In this document: positions 18,691-27,804 of the stretch, piece after piece
How positions within the stretch are numbered: the stretch's first letter is position 1
How the letters are laid out: every line of letters starts with the position of its first letter
The notes under the pieces: model-generated
Told to the model about the DNA's origin: nothing
What the model saw: the letters and a program-made list of their open reading frames with translations, nothing else
The model's database searches: none
NCBI GenBank assembly: GCA_017528345.1
Contig: JAFXOX010000029.1
Span: 1-43,700 of the forward strand
Direction of reading: 5' to 3'
Source of the DNA: Desulfovibrio sp.
GTDB taxonomy: Bacteria > Desulfobacterota > Desulfovibrionia > Desulfovibrionales > Desulfovibrionaceae
DNA: 43,700 nt
Translations under genes and position numbers: made by a program

Positions 18691-21600
18691 ATGTCCCATT
18701 TTTTTATTGACCGTCCGGTTTTTGCCAGTGTTATCGCCATTCTGATCGTCATGGTGGGCATGCTCTCAGGTCTTACGATGCCTGTGGCTCAATTCCCGCA
18801 CATGACCCCGCCCAGCATTTCCCTGATCGTCGACTACAGCGGTGCCTCAGCGCGCACCATGCAAGACTCCATTGCCCAAGTCATCGAGCAACGGATGACC
18901 GGCCTTGACGATCTGCTGTATATTTCCACCACGAGCAGCTCTGAAGGTCGCATGCGCATGCGTCTGACCTTTGCCCCTGAAGTCGACCCAGACATGGCTC
19001 AGATGCAGGTACAAAATCGCTTGCAGCTCGCCCTCCCCCTCTTGCCCGAATCGGTAAAAAATCAGGGCATCCGCGTCCGCAAGATTTCCGACACTTTTCT
19101 GAATTTCTATGCTTTTCTCGACACCACGGGGCGTCTTCCTGCTGAAGAAATTGGCGATTTTGTGGCCTCCGTCCTGCTTGATCCCCTCTGCCGGGTTGAC
19201 GGGGTTGGTGATGCCACGCTTTTTGGCTCGCCCTATGCCATGCGTATCTGGCTTGACCCCCATAAGCTCAGATCCTTTTCTCTGACACCCAGCGATGTGG
19301 TGGAAGCCGTAAAATCGCAGAATGAGCAGATTTCCGTGGGACAGATTGGGGGCTTACCGGCAAGTCCCGGCCAGGAAATCAATATCACGCTCATTTCACG
19401 CTCCAAGCTTGAAACCATTGATCAGTTTGCCTCTATTGTAGTGCATGTCAATGAAGATGGTTCTGTTGTGAAGGTTCGTGATGTCGCTCGTGTGGAAATG
19501 GGGCTTCAGACCTATATCCTCACAGCCCGCTATAATGGCAAGCCGGCAGTTTCTGTCGGTATTCAACTGGCTGAAGGGGCGAATGCCGTAGAAACTGCAG
19601 ACCGTGTACAAGCATACATGGAACGCATGCAGCATTTCTTCCCACCAGGTCTGACCTGTCAGATTTCCTTTGACTCAGTGCCTTTTGTGCGTCAGTCGAT
19701 CCACAATGTGCTGCGCACACTATGCGAGGCCATTATCCTTGTCGCCGCAGTCATGCTGCTCTTTATCCAAAATTGGCGTGCAACCCTTATTCCCACCCTT
19801 GCTGTTCCCATTGTCCTCACAGGAACCATAGCCATCATGGCGGCCCTAGGTTCATCCATCAACACCCTAAGCATGTTTGGCCTGGTTCTGGCCATCGGGC
19901 TTCTTGTGGATGATGCCATTGTGGTCGTTGAAAATACCGAGCGTATTATCCGCACAGAACATCTTGACCCCCATGCCGCAATCATCAAGTCAATGCAGCA
20001 AATCACAGGGGCTTTGATCGGCGTGGCCGTCGTCCTAAGCGCAGTTTTTCTGCCTATGGTCTTTTTCTCGGGAATCACTGGAGCCATCTACCGAGAATTC
20101 GCGCTAACCATCATTGCATCCATGCTGCTTTCGGTTTTTGTGGCAATTGTCATTACCCCGCCGCTCTGTTCCAAGCTCTTGCTCGAACACCACGAGCACG
20201 GTCATGAACTGCATTTTTTCCAGCAGTTTAACCGACTTTTTGACGCCTGTTCGCAAAAATTTTTACATATCGAACAGATCTGGCTCAGCCACAAGGGCAA
20301 GGTCATACTCGGCTATTTGTTGCTCAGCGTTGTCACCATTCTTGCCCTCAAAAATATGCCGACCTCCTTTTTGCCCGTGGAAGATCAGGGACGCCTGCAC
20401 TATACCATTTTTATGCCGCCCGGAGGCACACGCGAAACATCCTTGGCTATCGTCAAAGAAGTGGAAGATTTTTTTCTTCAGGAAGAGGCCGAGAACATTG
20501 TTTCCGTTTCCAGTACTCTTGGTCTTGGCCCCTATGGCAGTCTCGGACAGAATGTCATTTCAGGCTATGTCAAACTCAAGCTCTGGGATGAACGGCCTTT
20601 GGACGAGCAGAATGCCAGTGCCATTGTCGCAAGAGCAAGGGAACGTTTCTTGGACCATGCTGGCGCCCGCATAGTCTTTTATATGCCCCCGCAGGTCTCG
20701 GGACTTGGCCTTTCTTCAGGTATTTCCATGCAGCTCGAAGATCAGGGTGGGCTTGGTTATGAGGCCTTAATTGCCGCTCGCGAGGAATTACTGAAACGCG
20801 GCCGCCAAAGCCCGCTGCTTTTTAATCTGCGAACGTCTTCCCTCGAAGATGTCAATCAGCTGCGACTGGACATCGATGACCACAAGGTCGGCGTCTACAG
20901 CCTGAATTCTGATCAGGTCAACCGCGATTTGACGGCCGCTCTGGGTGGCGATTACGTGAACGACTTTGTGGACAGGGGACGTGTCAAGCGTGTCTATGTT
21001 CAAGGTGACGCCCCCTTTCGCATGAATATCGAAGATCTGCGGCACTGGTATTTCAGAAATAGCAAAGGCCGCATGGTGCCTCTAGACGCCTTTGCCAAGC
21101 TCAGCTGGACCTATGGTCCTCGACAGTTGGAGCGCTTTAACGGCGTTCAGTCAACGATTATTGAAACATCACCGGCTCCTGGGGTGAGCTCCGGAACAGC
21201 TATGGATGAACTGGAACGCCTCGTAGGAGAACTGCCCCATGGCATTGGTCTCGAATGGACTGGTTTGAGTTATCAGGAAAAATCGGCAAGTGGACGCACA
21301 GGACTGCTTTATGCACTTTCCATTCTCACAGTCTTTCTCTGTCTTGCAGCCCTTTATGAAAGCTGGGTTATTCCCTTTGCCGTTATTCTCGTAGTGCCTG
21401 TGGGCGTGCTTGGCGCTGTGGCGCTCAGCAGCATGCGGGGGCTTTATAACGATATCTATTTCCAAGTGGGCATGCTTTCCGTCATCGGCCTTTCTGCCAA
21501 AAACGCCATTCTCATTGTTGAATTTGCGCGCTCACTGGCCCATGGCGGCAAAAGCTTTCGCGAAGCAGCTATTGAAGCCGCACGGCTGCGGCTGCGTCCC

Positions 21601-21813
21601 ATTATCATGACCTCCATGGCTTTTTTACTCGGCGTTTTGCCGCTCGCTTTAAGTCATGGTGCCGGAGCCAACAGTCAGCATGCCATCGGAACAGGTATTA
21701 TTGGTGGCACTCTGCTTGCCACCTGTCTCGGAACATTCTTTATTCCCGTTTTCTTTGTAAGTATTTGCGAACTCTTTGGGCGAAAAAAACAGCAAAAGCA
21801 CAGCAGTTCCTGA
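18691..21813 (+). CDS. RND multidrug efflux pump, HAE1 family (AcrB-like)
   Basis: 1040 aa, normal for AcrB-type pumps, with the usual 12 membrane helices and two large periplasmic loops. It starts FFIDRPVFASVIAI as HAE1 pumps do. The proton relay is intact: Asp-Asp in GLLVDDAIVVVEN (helix 4) and Lys in SAKNAILIVEF (helix 10). It exports hydrophobic compounds by proton antiport together with the adaptor encoded just upstream. No TolC-like outer-membrane gene and no TetR-type regulator is adjacent, so the pump must borrow a channel encoded elsewhere. Confidence 0.96.
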   Translation: MSHFFIDRPVFASVIAILIVMVGMLSGLTMPVAQFPHMTPPSISLIVDYSGASARTMQDSIAQVIEQRMTGLDDLLYISTTSSSEGRMRMRLTFAPEVDPDMAQMQVQNRLQLALPLLPESVKNQGIRVRKISDTFLNFYAFLDTTGRLPAEEIGDFVASVLLDPLCRVDGVGDATLFGSPYAMRIWLDPHKLRSFSLTPSDVVEAVKSQNEQISVGQIGGLPASPGQEINITLISRSKLETIDQFASIVVHVNEDGSVVKVRDVARVEMGLQTYILTARYNGKPAVSVGIQLAEGANAVETADRVQAYMERMQHFFPPGLTCQISFDSVPFVRQSIHNVLRTLCEAIILVAAVMLLFIQNWRATLIPTLAVPIVLTGTIAIMAALGSSINTLSMFGLVLAIGLLVDDAIVVVENTERIIRTEHLDPHAAIIKSMQQITGALIGVAVVLSAVFLPMVFFSGITGAIYREFALTIIASMLLSVFVAIVITPPLCSKLLLEHHEHGHELHFFQQFNRLFDACSQKFLHIEQIWLSHKGKVILGYLLLSVVTILALKNMPTSFLPVEDQGRLHYTIFMPPGGTRETSLAIVKEVEDFFLQEEAENIVSVSSTLGLGPYGSLGQNVISGYVKLKLWDERPLDEQNASAIVARARERFLDHAGARIVFYMPPQVSGLGLSSGISMQLEDQGGLGYEALIAAREELLKRGRQSPLLFNLRTSSLEDVNQLRLDIDDHKVGVYSLNSDQVNRDLTAALGGDYVNDFVDRGRVKRVYVQGDAPFRMNIEDLRHWYFRNSKGRMVPLDAFAKLSWTYGPRQLERFNGVQSTIIETSPAPGVSSGTAMDELERLVGELPHGIGLEWTGLSYQEKSASGRTGLLYALSILTVFLCLAALYESWVIPFAVILVVPVGVLGAVALSSMRGLYNDIYFQVGMLSVIGLSAKNAILIVEFARSLAHGGKSFREAAIEAARLRLRPIIMTSMAFLLGVLPLALSHGAGANSQHAIGTGIIGGTLLATCLGTFFIPVFFVSICELFGRKKQQKHSSS

Positions 21814-22024
21814 GCAGACAGCTGCGTTTTGAAGCTTGCAGGACAGAGTTTTCCGTTAGGTTTCTGCCTTCCCTGAGTATCCAGTTCATAAGTGAAGCTT
21901 TTGCCAAGAGAGCTGCTGCGACAACATTTCCCCAAATGGCACGCAAGCGCAAAAAGGAAACGCTAGAGCTCTTTGGGAAAGCCTCATTGGTACACGTTTT
22001 TCCTCCCCAAATCGGGGCAGAAGA

Positions 22025-22071
22025 GGCAAAAAAAATCGCCATGGCGAATCGTCATGGCGATTTTTTTTGCC
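22025..22071. terminator. Bidirectional intrinsic terminator between the pump and thyX
   Basis: Perfect 19-bp arms (22025-22043 and 22053-22071), each with eight A or T next to a GC-rich core, and a 9-nt loop. It lies between the convergent RND pump and thyX genes and suits both strands. The 210 bases between the pump stop and this element hold no gene. Confidence 0.85.
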
Positions 22072-22201
22072 GATTTTGCATCTGGGGAAGTACGCTAGGC
22101 ACAGCACCAAGATCAAACGGGTGTTCCTAGCACAGGCTCCTTGATATCCGTTATCTCACAGAAGCATGAGTGCCTTCTATGCTAACATACCTGAAAAGCC
22201 T

Positions 22202-22999
22202 TTATGCCAGGCCCTGTTTGTTTTTCTCGAGCATTACCTGGGATATATGTCCCTTGAGAAGCTCCATGGCTTGCACGCGTGTGGGAATATGCCCTTGACA
22301 GACTTTGTTCTGCCGGCTGTTTTCAGGGCAATAGCCAAGCTGCACGCAGTTGGGTCCTGCGCCCTCAAAGAGATCAGGCGCCGCTTTTTTGCATAGACGA
22401 AGCATTTTCCAAGCAAGATCCCGAATCTCATGCTGGGCATTCCGACAGCAGCGTATGGCAAACCAGTCAAGAAGGGCATGGGCGTTCATACCGATAATGG
22501 CCTTAAATTCAGTGGCTTGCGGCTTGAGATACCGCAAATCCTCTTCGGGAAGCCCCTGGGCAAGACCGGCATCGTACCATTGACTGGTCAGCTCAGCCAG
22601 ATCTCTCCCGGAAAGAGTAGCTTTATGACCGTCAGGCAGGGTGAGCTCAGCGGCAAAATCAGCTATCGCTCGAGGATAGACCACAGAGAACTGCCGTCTG
22701 CCGCCCAGTTCTGCACGACCGGATTTAATGAGATAGGAAGCAAGTCGCTTGCGTACAAGCTGTGTTTCGGTCACGCGCGAATATCCAGCCACGCCAAAGA
22801 GAAAATAGTCAAACTCCAACGCGGCTCTGTGGCCACTTTGGAGGATGTTCTGCACAATTTTTTTGGAGTAGGGGGAAGCCACAATATCGTCCAAGGAGCG
22901 TTCGCTCGCCACAAAACGGGCGGCGATATCTGTGTAGATACGTCCTCCTCCGGCAATAAGCACAACCTGCCCCTGCTGGGTGAAGTGTTCTTGCAGCAT
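22202..22999 (-). CDS. thyX: Flavin-dependent thymidylate synthase (divergent ThyX)
   Basis: 265 aa, a little longer than the usual 220-250. Family features: GHRAALEF (H57), the substrate motif region RKRLASYLIKS (83-93), MNAHALLDWF followed by AQHEIRDLA, and the C-terminal GPNCVQLGYCPE stretch found in one ThyX branch. It methylates dUMP using methylene-folate and FAD/NADPH. The ThyX signature RHRx7S reads RKRx7S here, the usual GH.S..EH reads GHRAALEF, and the usual SQRY is SGRAELGG. The family call is good but full activity is less certain. Confidence 0.85.
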   Translation of the reverse strand: MLQEHFTQQGQVVLIAGGGRIYTDIAARFVASERSLDDIVASPYSKKIVQNILQSGHRAALEFDYFLFGVAGYSRVTETQLVRKRLASYLIKSGRAELGGRRQFSVVYPRAIADFAAELTLPDGHKATLSGRDLAELTSQWYDAGLAQGLPEEDLRYLKPQATEFKAIIGMNAHALLDWFAIRCCRNAQHEIRDLAWKMLRLCKKAAPDLFEGAGPNCVQLGYCPENSRQNKVCQGHIPTRVQAMELLKGHISQVMLEKNKQGLA

Positions 23000-23724
23000 G
23001 ACTATCCTTTGTTTGAAATGTGTTGATACTTACTTTGAGAAATCGCTTCCTTTTTTCTACCACAAGGCAAAGTCGAGTCCAAGGCATGCTTTTTGGACCT
23101 ATATAATCAGGAATGGTCTAGTCTGAATAAAACACTTTACTTATAAGAGATATTTGACTATCGTCAATTATCCTAGTGCAGCTGGGATGCGGGTGCCAGA
23201 GAGGCATCCGTGGCACGCAAGTGCGATTCCTCAAGTTGCCTCTGTGCCTGGTCAGCACGGGGGCAACTTTTTTGTCTTGTTGCCAGCGTAGCGGTCTCCC
23301 GTTGTAAGCTGTCAATAAATTTTGCAATATGGTATTGACACAACCTCCTTTATATGTGAACTTTCAAGTATTCTTTATTCTACCTACTTTTTTTCCGCAT
23401 ATTATGTGAAAGTTCCGCCGGCGTTCTTGACAACCTGCCAAATTGCGGGAGGTGTAGCGACTTCAGAGTGAAAAGACCTTTTTTCGACCAAAAGCCGTGT
23501 CCGCTCATACGCATTCACTAACACTCATTTTTGCGCTCCACACAAGCCCAAAGCGAGCGTTTTGCATGAACGCTATGCAGCAGCATCTTGGGTCGAAATG
23601 ACAAAATGTCGGAGGCTGTGCATCGCGTTGCACGGAAGGAGCTCATTATTTCGTGATCTTACGCAGTGTTCTTCCAGACCATTTCTGACATGCTGACGGG
23701 TTTTCCCTGTCACGAGGATATTTT
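23000..23724. other. Intergenic region between thyX and the redox operon
   Basis: About 725 bases without a convincing gene. It holds a terminator-type hairpin (23234-23273), a small palindrome TTGAC-TATC-GTCAA (23154-23167), and an inverted pair GAACTTTCA (23358-23366) / TGAAAGTTC (23407-23415), each inside a TATGTGAA context. The promoter of the cytochrome operon must lie here, but no clear -10/-35 pair is visible. Confidence 0.5.
23234..23273 (+). terminator. Intrinsic terminator with no obvious upstream gene
   Basis: Arms 23234-23247 and 23255-23268 form a 14-bp stem (two G-T pairs) with a 7-nt loop and a T run. It faces plus although no plus-strand gene precedes it within a kilobase, so it may end a small RNA. 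Confidence 0.65.
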
Positions 23725-24126
23725 ATGCCCAACATCACGCTGAGGAGCGCATGCGCCTTCTGCTGTAGTCTCCTCCTATTGGTATTGTTTGCCACGTCTT
23801 CCCAGAGTGCTGAGGGTGACGAGATGTTGACGGTCTCCTTCCCCGTCATCGACAAGCCCTCTTTGCCCAAAGTGGTATTTAATCACACAAAACATGTGAA
23901 CTATGTGGATGAACATGGCAGTGACTGCTCACGTTGCCACAGAGTGACCAAACAAGGTCTGTCCACGGCTGCTTTTGATGTCCGCCTGCAAAAAGCAGGT
24001 GATCAGGTAAAGTATCTGCACACAGCCTGTACAGACTGCCACAGCCAGAGCGGTCGGGGCCCGGCTTTGGTGCAATGTCGTGCCTGCCATGCCGAGGCCG
24101 CCTCGCTTGGAGCGAACAACAAGTAA
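23725..24126 (+). CDS. Triheme periplasmic cytochrome c (class III-like)
   Basis: 133 aa with an N-terminal signal peptide (cleavage around 28). Three CxxCH haem sites are seen: CSRCH (68-72), CTDCH (102-106) and CRACH (118-122). Extra histidines H54, H57, H64 and H99 can be the sixth ligands, and FNHTKH is the typical opening of class III cytochromes c3/c7. Cytochrome c3 relatives such as TmcA carry four haems; no fourth site, including CxxxxCH, is present here. It heads an operon with a NarI-like membrane subunit and a CCG iron-sulfur protein, and should exchange electrons between periplasmic hydrogenase or c3 pools and the membrane. Confidence 0.88.
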   Translation: MPNITLRSACAFCCSLLLLVLFATSSQSAEGDEMLTVSFPVIDKPSLPKVVFNHTKHVNYVDEHGSDCSRCHRVTKQGLSTAAFDVRLQKAGDQVKYLHTACTDCHSQSGRGPALVQCRACHAEAASLGANNK

Positions 24127-24151
24127 CTCTGCTTTGAGGAGAAGAACGCTC

Positions 24152-24832
24152 ATGTTGCAAACACTTTCAGGCCCATGTTTTGTGGCTTCTTTGCTAATTT
24201 TTTTCGTTGGTCTCCTAGGGCGAGCGGTGTGGTATGTGCGTGGTCTTGACTGGCGACTGGAACGCGTCGCCTATGGCTATCACAAAGACCGTTCAATACC
24301 CGGAGCGATCAATTCCATTGCCAAATGGCTTCTGCCTGGCGGCACAGCTGGCTGGCGTGCTCAGCCCGTGGCCATGCTAGCTTTTTTTCTTCTGCATTTT
24401 GGTGCGGTCCTCATTCCGCTCTTTCTGCTAGGCCATACCGTTCTGCTTGAGCAGACCACAGGGATTTGCTTACCATCACTGCCTCCAAACGTGGCTGACA
24501 TCCTCTGCATTGCCAGTTTGTCAGGTATCGCCCTTCTGGTGCTTCGCCGTCTCTTTTCGCCGACGTTACGCCAGCTGAATACCTGGAAAGATTGGTTCGT
24601 TCTCCTGTTGACCTTTTTGCCCTTTTTCACGGGACTCATGGCCAAGTTTGACGTCAATGCCTATGACACGTGGATTCTCTTACATGTCATTACCGGCGAA
24701 CTCTTCCTGGTGCTCGCCCCGTTCACCAAGCTTGCGCATATTGTTCTGTTCTTCATGTCCCGGGCTCAGTTGGGTATGGATTATGCCATTAAGCGTGGCG
24801 GTCGTGCCCGCGGAGGTTCCTTCCCCTGGTAA
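24152..24832 (+). CDS. NarI/HmcE-like b-type cytochrome membrane subunit
   Basis: 226 aa from ATG 24152 (GAGGAG upstream), 25 bases after the cytochrome. About five membrane helices are visible. Histidines H82, H95, H178 and H196 lie in or near helices and can bind two haems b, as in NarI/DsrM-type quinone-reactive subunits. The length equals what I recall for HmcE of Desulfovibrio vulgaris. It probably passes electrons between menaquinone or the triheme cytochrome and the cytoplasmic CCG protein encoded next. Whether Hmc, Tmc or another member of this group is the closest relative needs a tree. Confidence 0.85.
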   Translation: MLQTLSGPCFVASLLIFFVGLLGRAVWYVRGLDWRLERVAYGYHKDRSIPGAINSIAKWLLPGGTAGWRAQPVAMLAFFLLHFGAVLIPLFLLGHTVLLEQTTGICLPSLPPNVADILCIASLSGIALLVLRRLFSPTLRQLNTWKDWFVLLLTFLPFFTGLMAKFDVNAYDTWILLHVITGELFLVLAPFTKLAHIVLFFMSRAQLGMDYAIKRGGRARGGSFPW

Positions 24833-24871
24833 GGGCAAACCGCCTTTTTGGCTTTTTGCAAGGAGTTCGTC

Positions 24872-26257
24872 ATGTCCCAAATTTTGTGTTCTCCGGCTCC
24901 CTTGACCACCAAAGAAGCAATTCATGAGCTGTTGGCGGATAAAGGCGGTGCCGAATACTATAAGCAGATGCGTCAGCTCAAGGTCAACCAGGATGCGCTG
25001 GCCTATGACTTACAATCGACCTGTAAATCGCGTACGCGTACATGGCTGAATATCTGTGCCCATTGCGGTATGTGCGCTGACAGCTGCTTTTTCTATAAAA
25101 CGAACAATAATGACCCGAAGCAGATTCCCTCCTATAAGATTCAATCCACACTGGGAGAACTGCTCAGACGTAATGGCCGTGTAGATGCTGAATTCATGAT
25201 GCACTGCATGGATGTAGCCTGGGGCCAGTGCACCTGCTGTAACCGCTGTGGTATGTACTGCCCGCATGGCATTGATACGGGCGTGATGTTCAGTTATCTG
25301 CGTGGCATTCTCTTCAAACAAGGTTTTACGCCTTGGGAGATGAAAATCGGTTCTGGTATGCACCGTGTCTACGGAGCCCAGATGGATGTCACCGAAGAGG
25401 ACTGGGTCGATACCTGCGAATGGATGTGCGACGAAAACTCAGAAGAATGGCCCGGCCTTGAGATTCCTGTGGAAAAGGTCGGTGCAGATGTCATGTATAT
25501 CTGTAATGCCCGTGAGCCCAAGCATTATCCTGAAGATCTCGCTCAGGCAGCCATTCTCTTCCATGTGACCGGCACCAACTGGACGGTTCCCAGAGTGGGT
25601 TGGGAAAATACGTCTCTGACCATGTTTGCCGGTGATTTTGAAGGTTGCGCTATGAATCTCAAGCGCATCTACGATGCCGTGGAACGTCTCAAGCCTAAGG
25701 TCGTGGTTGGAACTGAATGTGGCCACGCCCACAGAGCTACAGTGGTTGAAGGTCCTTACTGGGCTGGACGTGAGAGCGGTGATCCGCCGGTGCCCTTTAT
25801 GCACTATGTGGAATGGGTTGCCCATGTTTTGCGCACAGGCAAGCTCAAGATCAATCCCGAGAAAAAGCTGAAAATGCCCTGTACCCTACAGGATGCCTGC
25901 AACTATGTGCGCAATGACGGTCTTGGCCGTTATACACGTGAAATCATGAGCTATATAGCCGAAGATTTCCGTGAAATGGATCCCCACAATGAGCATAATT
26001 TCTGCTGCGGTGGTGGTGGCGGCATGAACGGCATTGGCCGTTACCGCAAGGAGCGCAATGTCGGGCTAAAAAACAAGCTTGACCAGATCCGTGCCACAGG
26101 AGCCGAAATGGTCGTTACTCCCTGTCACAACTGCTGGGATGCTATCCGTGACATGATGGAGGTCTACGACGAGCACAATATCAAGTGGAGTTTCCTCAAG
26201 CCTTTACTCATCAATATGATGGAGATTCCCCCGAATATTGAACATGTGGAATCGTAA
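24872..26257 (+). CDS. HmcF/TmcB/DsrK-type CCG-domain iron-sulfur protein
   Basis: 461 aa from ATG 24872 (AAGGAG upstream). Two 4Fe-4S sites near the N-terminus: C62xxC65xxC68xxxC72 and C120xxC123xxC126xxxC130. The second half carries heterodisulfide-reductase-like CCG features, including CCG at 378-380 in FCCGGGGG and a late CHNC. It is a cytoplasmic protein docking on the NarI-like subunit, as in DsrMK, HmcEF and TmcBC, and may bind a noncubane cluster. It is the last gene of the redox operon, followed by a GC-rich hairpin. Confidence 0.9.
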   Translation: MSQILCSPAPLTTKEAIHELLADKGGAEYYKQMRQLKVNQDALAYDLQSTCKSRTRTWLNICAHCGMCADSCFFYKTNNNDPKQIPSYKIQSTLGELLRRNGRVDAEFMMHCMDVAWGQCTCCNRCGMYCPHGIDTGVMFSYLRGILFKQGFTPWEMKIGSGMHRVYGAQMDVTEEDWVDTCEWMCDENSEEWPGLEIPVEKVGADVMYICNAREPKHYPEDLAQAAILFHVTGTNWTVPRVGWENTSLTMFAGDFEGCAMNLKRIYDAVERLKPKVVVGTECGHAHRATVVEGPYWAGRESGDPPVPFMHYVEWVAHVLRTGKLKINPEKKLKMPCTLQDACNYVRNDGLGRYTREIMSYIAEDFREMDPHNEHNFCCGGGGGMNGIGRYRKERNVGLKNKLDQIRATGAEMVVTPCHNCWDAIRDMMEVYDEHNIKWSFLKPLLINMMEIPPNIEHVES

Positions 26258-26283
26258 ACGTTAGCGTTTTTTCCGCCCAATAC

Positions 26284-26321
26284 CAACAAAGGCCGTGCCC
26301 ATCGTGACTCGGCCTTTGTTG
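26284..26321 (+). terminator. Hairpin after the redox operon
   Basis: Perfect 12-bp arms (26284-26295 and 26310-26321) with a 14-nt loop lie 26 bases after the stop of the CCG protein. The stem's own 3' arm is T-rich but no U run follows, so it may be a weak terminator or an mRNA-stabilising 3' end. Confidence 0.6.
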
Positions 26322-26474
26322 TCTAACGGACACGCGACCAATTGCAACCGCAAGTCCAAAAAGTTCTATAGCTAAACACATTTTTTCGTGCTAAAGCCTT
26401 GCAACATATGACTTTTTGCCAGAGGGTCACTCATAAAATACAAAAAAGCACTAGATCATATAAGATCGCAATGG

Positions 26475-26501
26475 TATACTATAGAGAGCCCTAAAATAGG
26501 G
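26475..26501 (+). promoter_or_regulatory. Promoter and possible operator of rrf2
   Basis: TATACT (26475-26480) is a good -10. Nine bases later a perfect inverted repeat CCCTA-AAA-TAGGG (26489-26501) covers the expected transcription start, a common place for a repressor site. Rrf2-family proteins often control themselves, so autoregulation is likely. The leader to the ATG would be about 170 bases. Confidence 0.45.
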
Positions 26502-26659
26502 ATATATAGTTCCAAAGCTCTCAGTCTGTTTCCCGCAGCAGAGACCCTTTTGAAACTGTCAGGTATAGGCAAGAGACCATCAGATCAGAGTGTCAAGAAA
26601 CCAGGATGGAAATGGAGGCAGCGTATCCTCCCCGCTCGGGGCTTTCACGCTGAAAAAAG

Positions 26660-27076
26660 ATGAAGCTTTCAGCCAAAACAAGATATGCGGCACGCATTCT
26701 GTATTGCATGGCCCAGAATGAAAAAAATCCAGTGTCTTCAAGCGCGCTCTCGACTAAAACAGGTATCAGCGCTCAATTTATCGAGCAGATCCTACGCAAG
26801 CTTCGTCTTGCCGGTATTACGGACAGTGTGCGCGGAGCCAAGGGGGGGCATATTCTTCTGCGAAAGCCTGAGGAGCTGTCCTTTGCTACGATTCTGGACG
26901 TCATGGAGGGAGGCATGGAACTCTCCATGTGCATCAATACGCCGGAATCGTGCGATCGCTGCCAGGATTGTGTCATGCACGATGCACTGGGTGATCTTCA
27001 GGCTTCTTTGAATAAGACCCTTGATGCTGTCACTCTTCAGGACATTCTGAAACTTTCCCGAGACCGGTCCTGTTAA
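26660..27076 (+). CDS. Rrf2-family iron-sulfur transcriptional regulator
   Basis: 138 aa with the Rrf2/IscR pattern: MKLSAKTRYAARIL, a winged-helix (~10-65, TKTGISAQFIEQILRKLR and RGAKGGH), and the cluster loop with C91, C98, C101 and C104. Such proteins sense redox state, iron, NO or cysteine through a labile Fe-S cluster. In Desulfovibrio vulgaris an rrf2 gene follows the hmc operon and represses it; here the gene likewise lies 400 bases after a Hmc-like module, so control of that module is the best guess. It has its own promoter and a candidate operator. Confidence 0.92.
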   Translation: MKLSAKTRYAARILYCMAQNEKNPVSSSALSTKTGISAQFIEQILRKLRLAGITDSVRGAKGGHILLRKPEELSFATILDVMEGGMELSMCINTPESCDRCQDCVMHDALGDLQASLNKTLDAVTLQDILKLSRDRSC

Positions 27077-27210
27077 CCAAAGCTCTGTCGAAATGTTGAC
27101 GGGTTGTCTTCCAAAAGGCTTTTGATCAGGCTTTGAGACCATTGGAACAAATTTTGCTTTGTTTCTCACGACGCCTCAATTGCGTCGAAGCAAAGCAAAG
27201 TGAGGAAAGT

Positions 27211-27804
27211 ATGACACCTGTCATTTGGTTACTTGGCCTGTCTGGCAGCGGCAAGACGACACTGGGATCCTTATTGCGGCTTTACCTGCAATCTCAGGAT
27301 TATGACGCCGAATTTGTGGATGCTGACCGATTTCGCATTCAACATGGTTTCCATGGTTTCAGCCGGGAAGACCGCATTCAGAATATTGATGCCATGCGCG
27401 ACTATGTGCTTGAGTTGCACGATCAGGGCAAGGTCTGTGTGGTTTCGGCTATCACACCCTATGCCTGTATGCGCCAGCTCAACCGTGAATGCATCCCTCT
27501 CTACAAAGAAGTCTGGGTACGCTGTGGGATAGAAACATTGACCCAAAGAGATACTAAGGGCTTTTACGCACGCGCCTCTCAAGGCAAAATTGCCAATTTC
27601 ACCGGTATTTCCGATGCCTTTGATGAGCCGAGCTCGGCTGATCTGATTATTGATACCGATAAGCACGATCTTTCCGACTGCTATGTGGCGTTGCGAGATC
27701 TTGCCTGGGAGGCATTGCAGGAAGGAGAACGCTGGACTTCCTATTTCTCTCTGCTGAATGGATCTCTGCCCGAAGTCCGCGTTGTTGGTGCGTCTCTTCT
27801 TTAG
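27211..27804 (+). CDS. cysC: Adenylylsulfate (APS) kinase
   Basis: 197 aa from ATG 27211 with GAGGAAAG upstream. P-loop GLSGSGKTT (9-17), then VDADRFR and HGFSREDRIQNI, matching the GFS.EDR..NI of APS kinases, and later KIANFTGISDAFDEP, the family's NFTGI motif. It phosphorylates APS to PAPS with ATP. Sulfate reducers reduce APS directly and do not need PAPS for respiration, so the enzyme probably supplies PAPS for sulfation of a glycan, lipid or small molecule. The convergent genes next door encode a glycosyltransferase and a sugar-type aminotransferase. Its stop overlaps theirs by four bases. Confidence 0.9.
   Translation: MTPVIWLLGLSGSGKTTLGSLLRLYLQSQDYDAEFVDADRFRIQHGFHGFSREDRIQNIDAMRDYVLELHDQGKVCVVSAITPYACMRQLNRECIPLYKEVWVRCGIETLTQRDTKGFYARASQGKIANFTGISDAFDEPSSADLIIDTDKHDLSDCYVALRDLAWEALQEGERWTSYFSLLNGSLPEVRVVGASLL

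Noticed and set aside
23335..23365. TTGACA as -35 of the cytochrome operon
   Set aside because: No acceptable -10 at 16-18 bases; TATATG is only 10 bases away.
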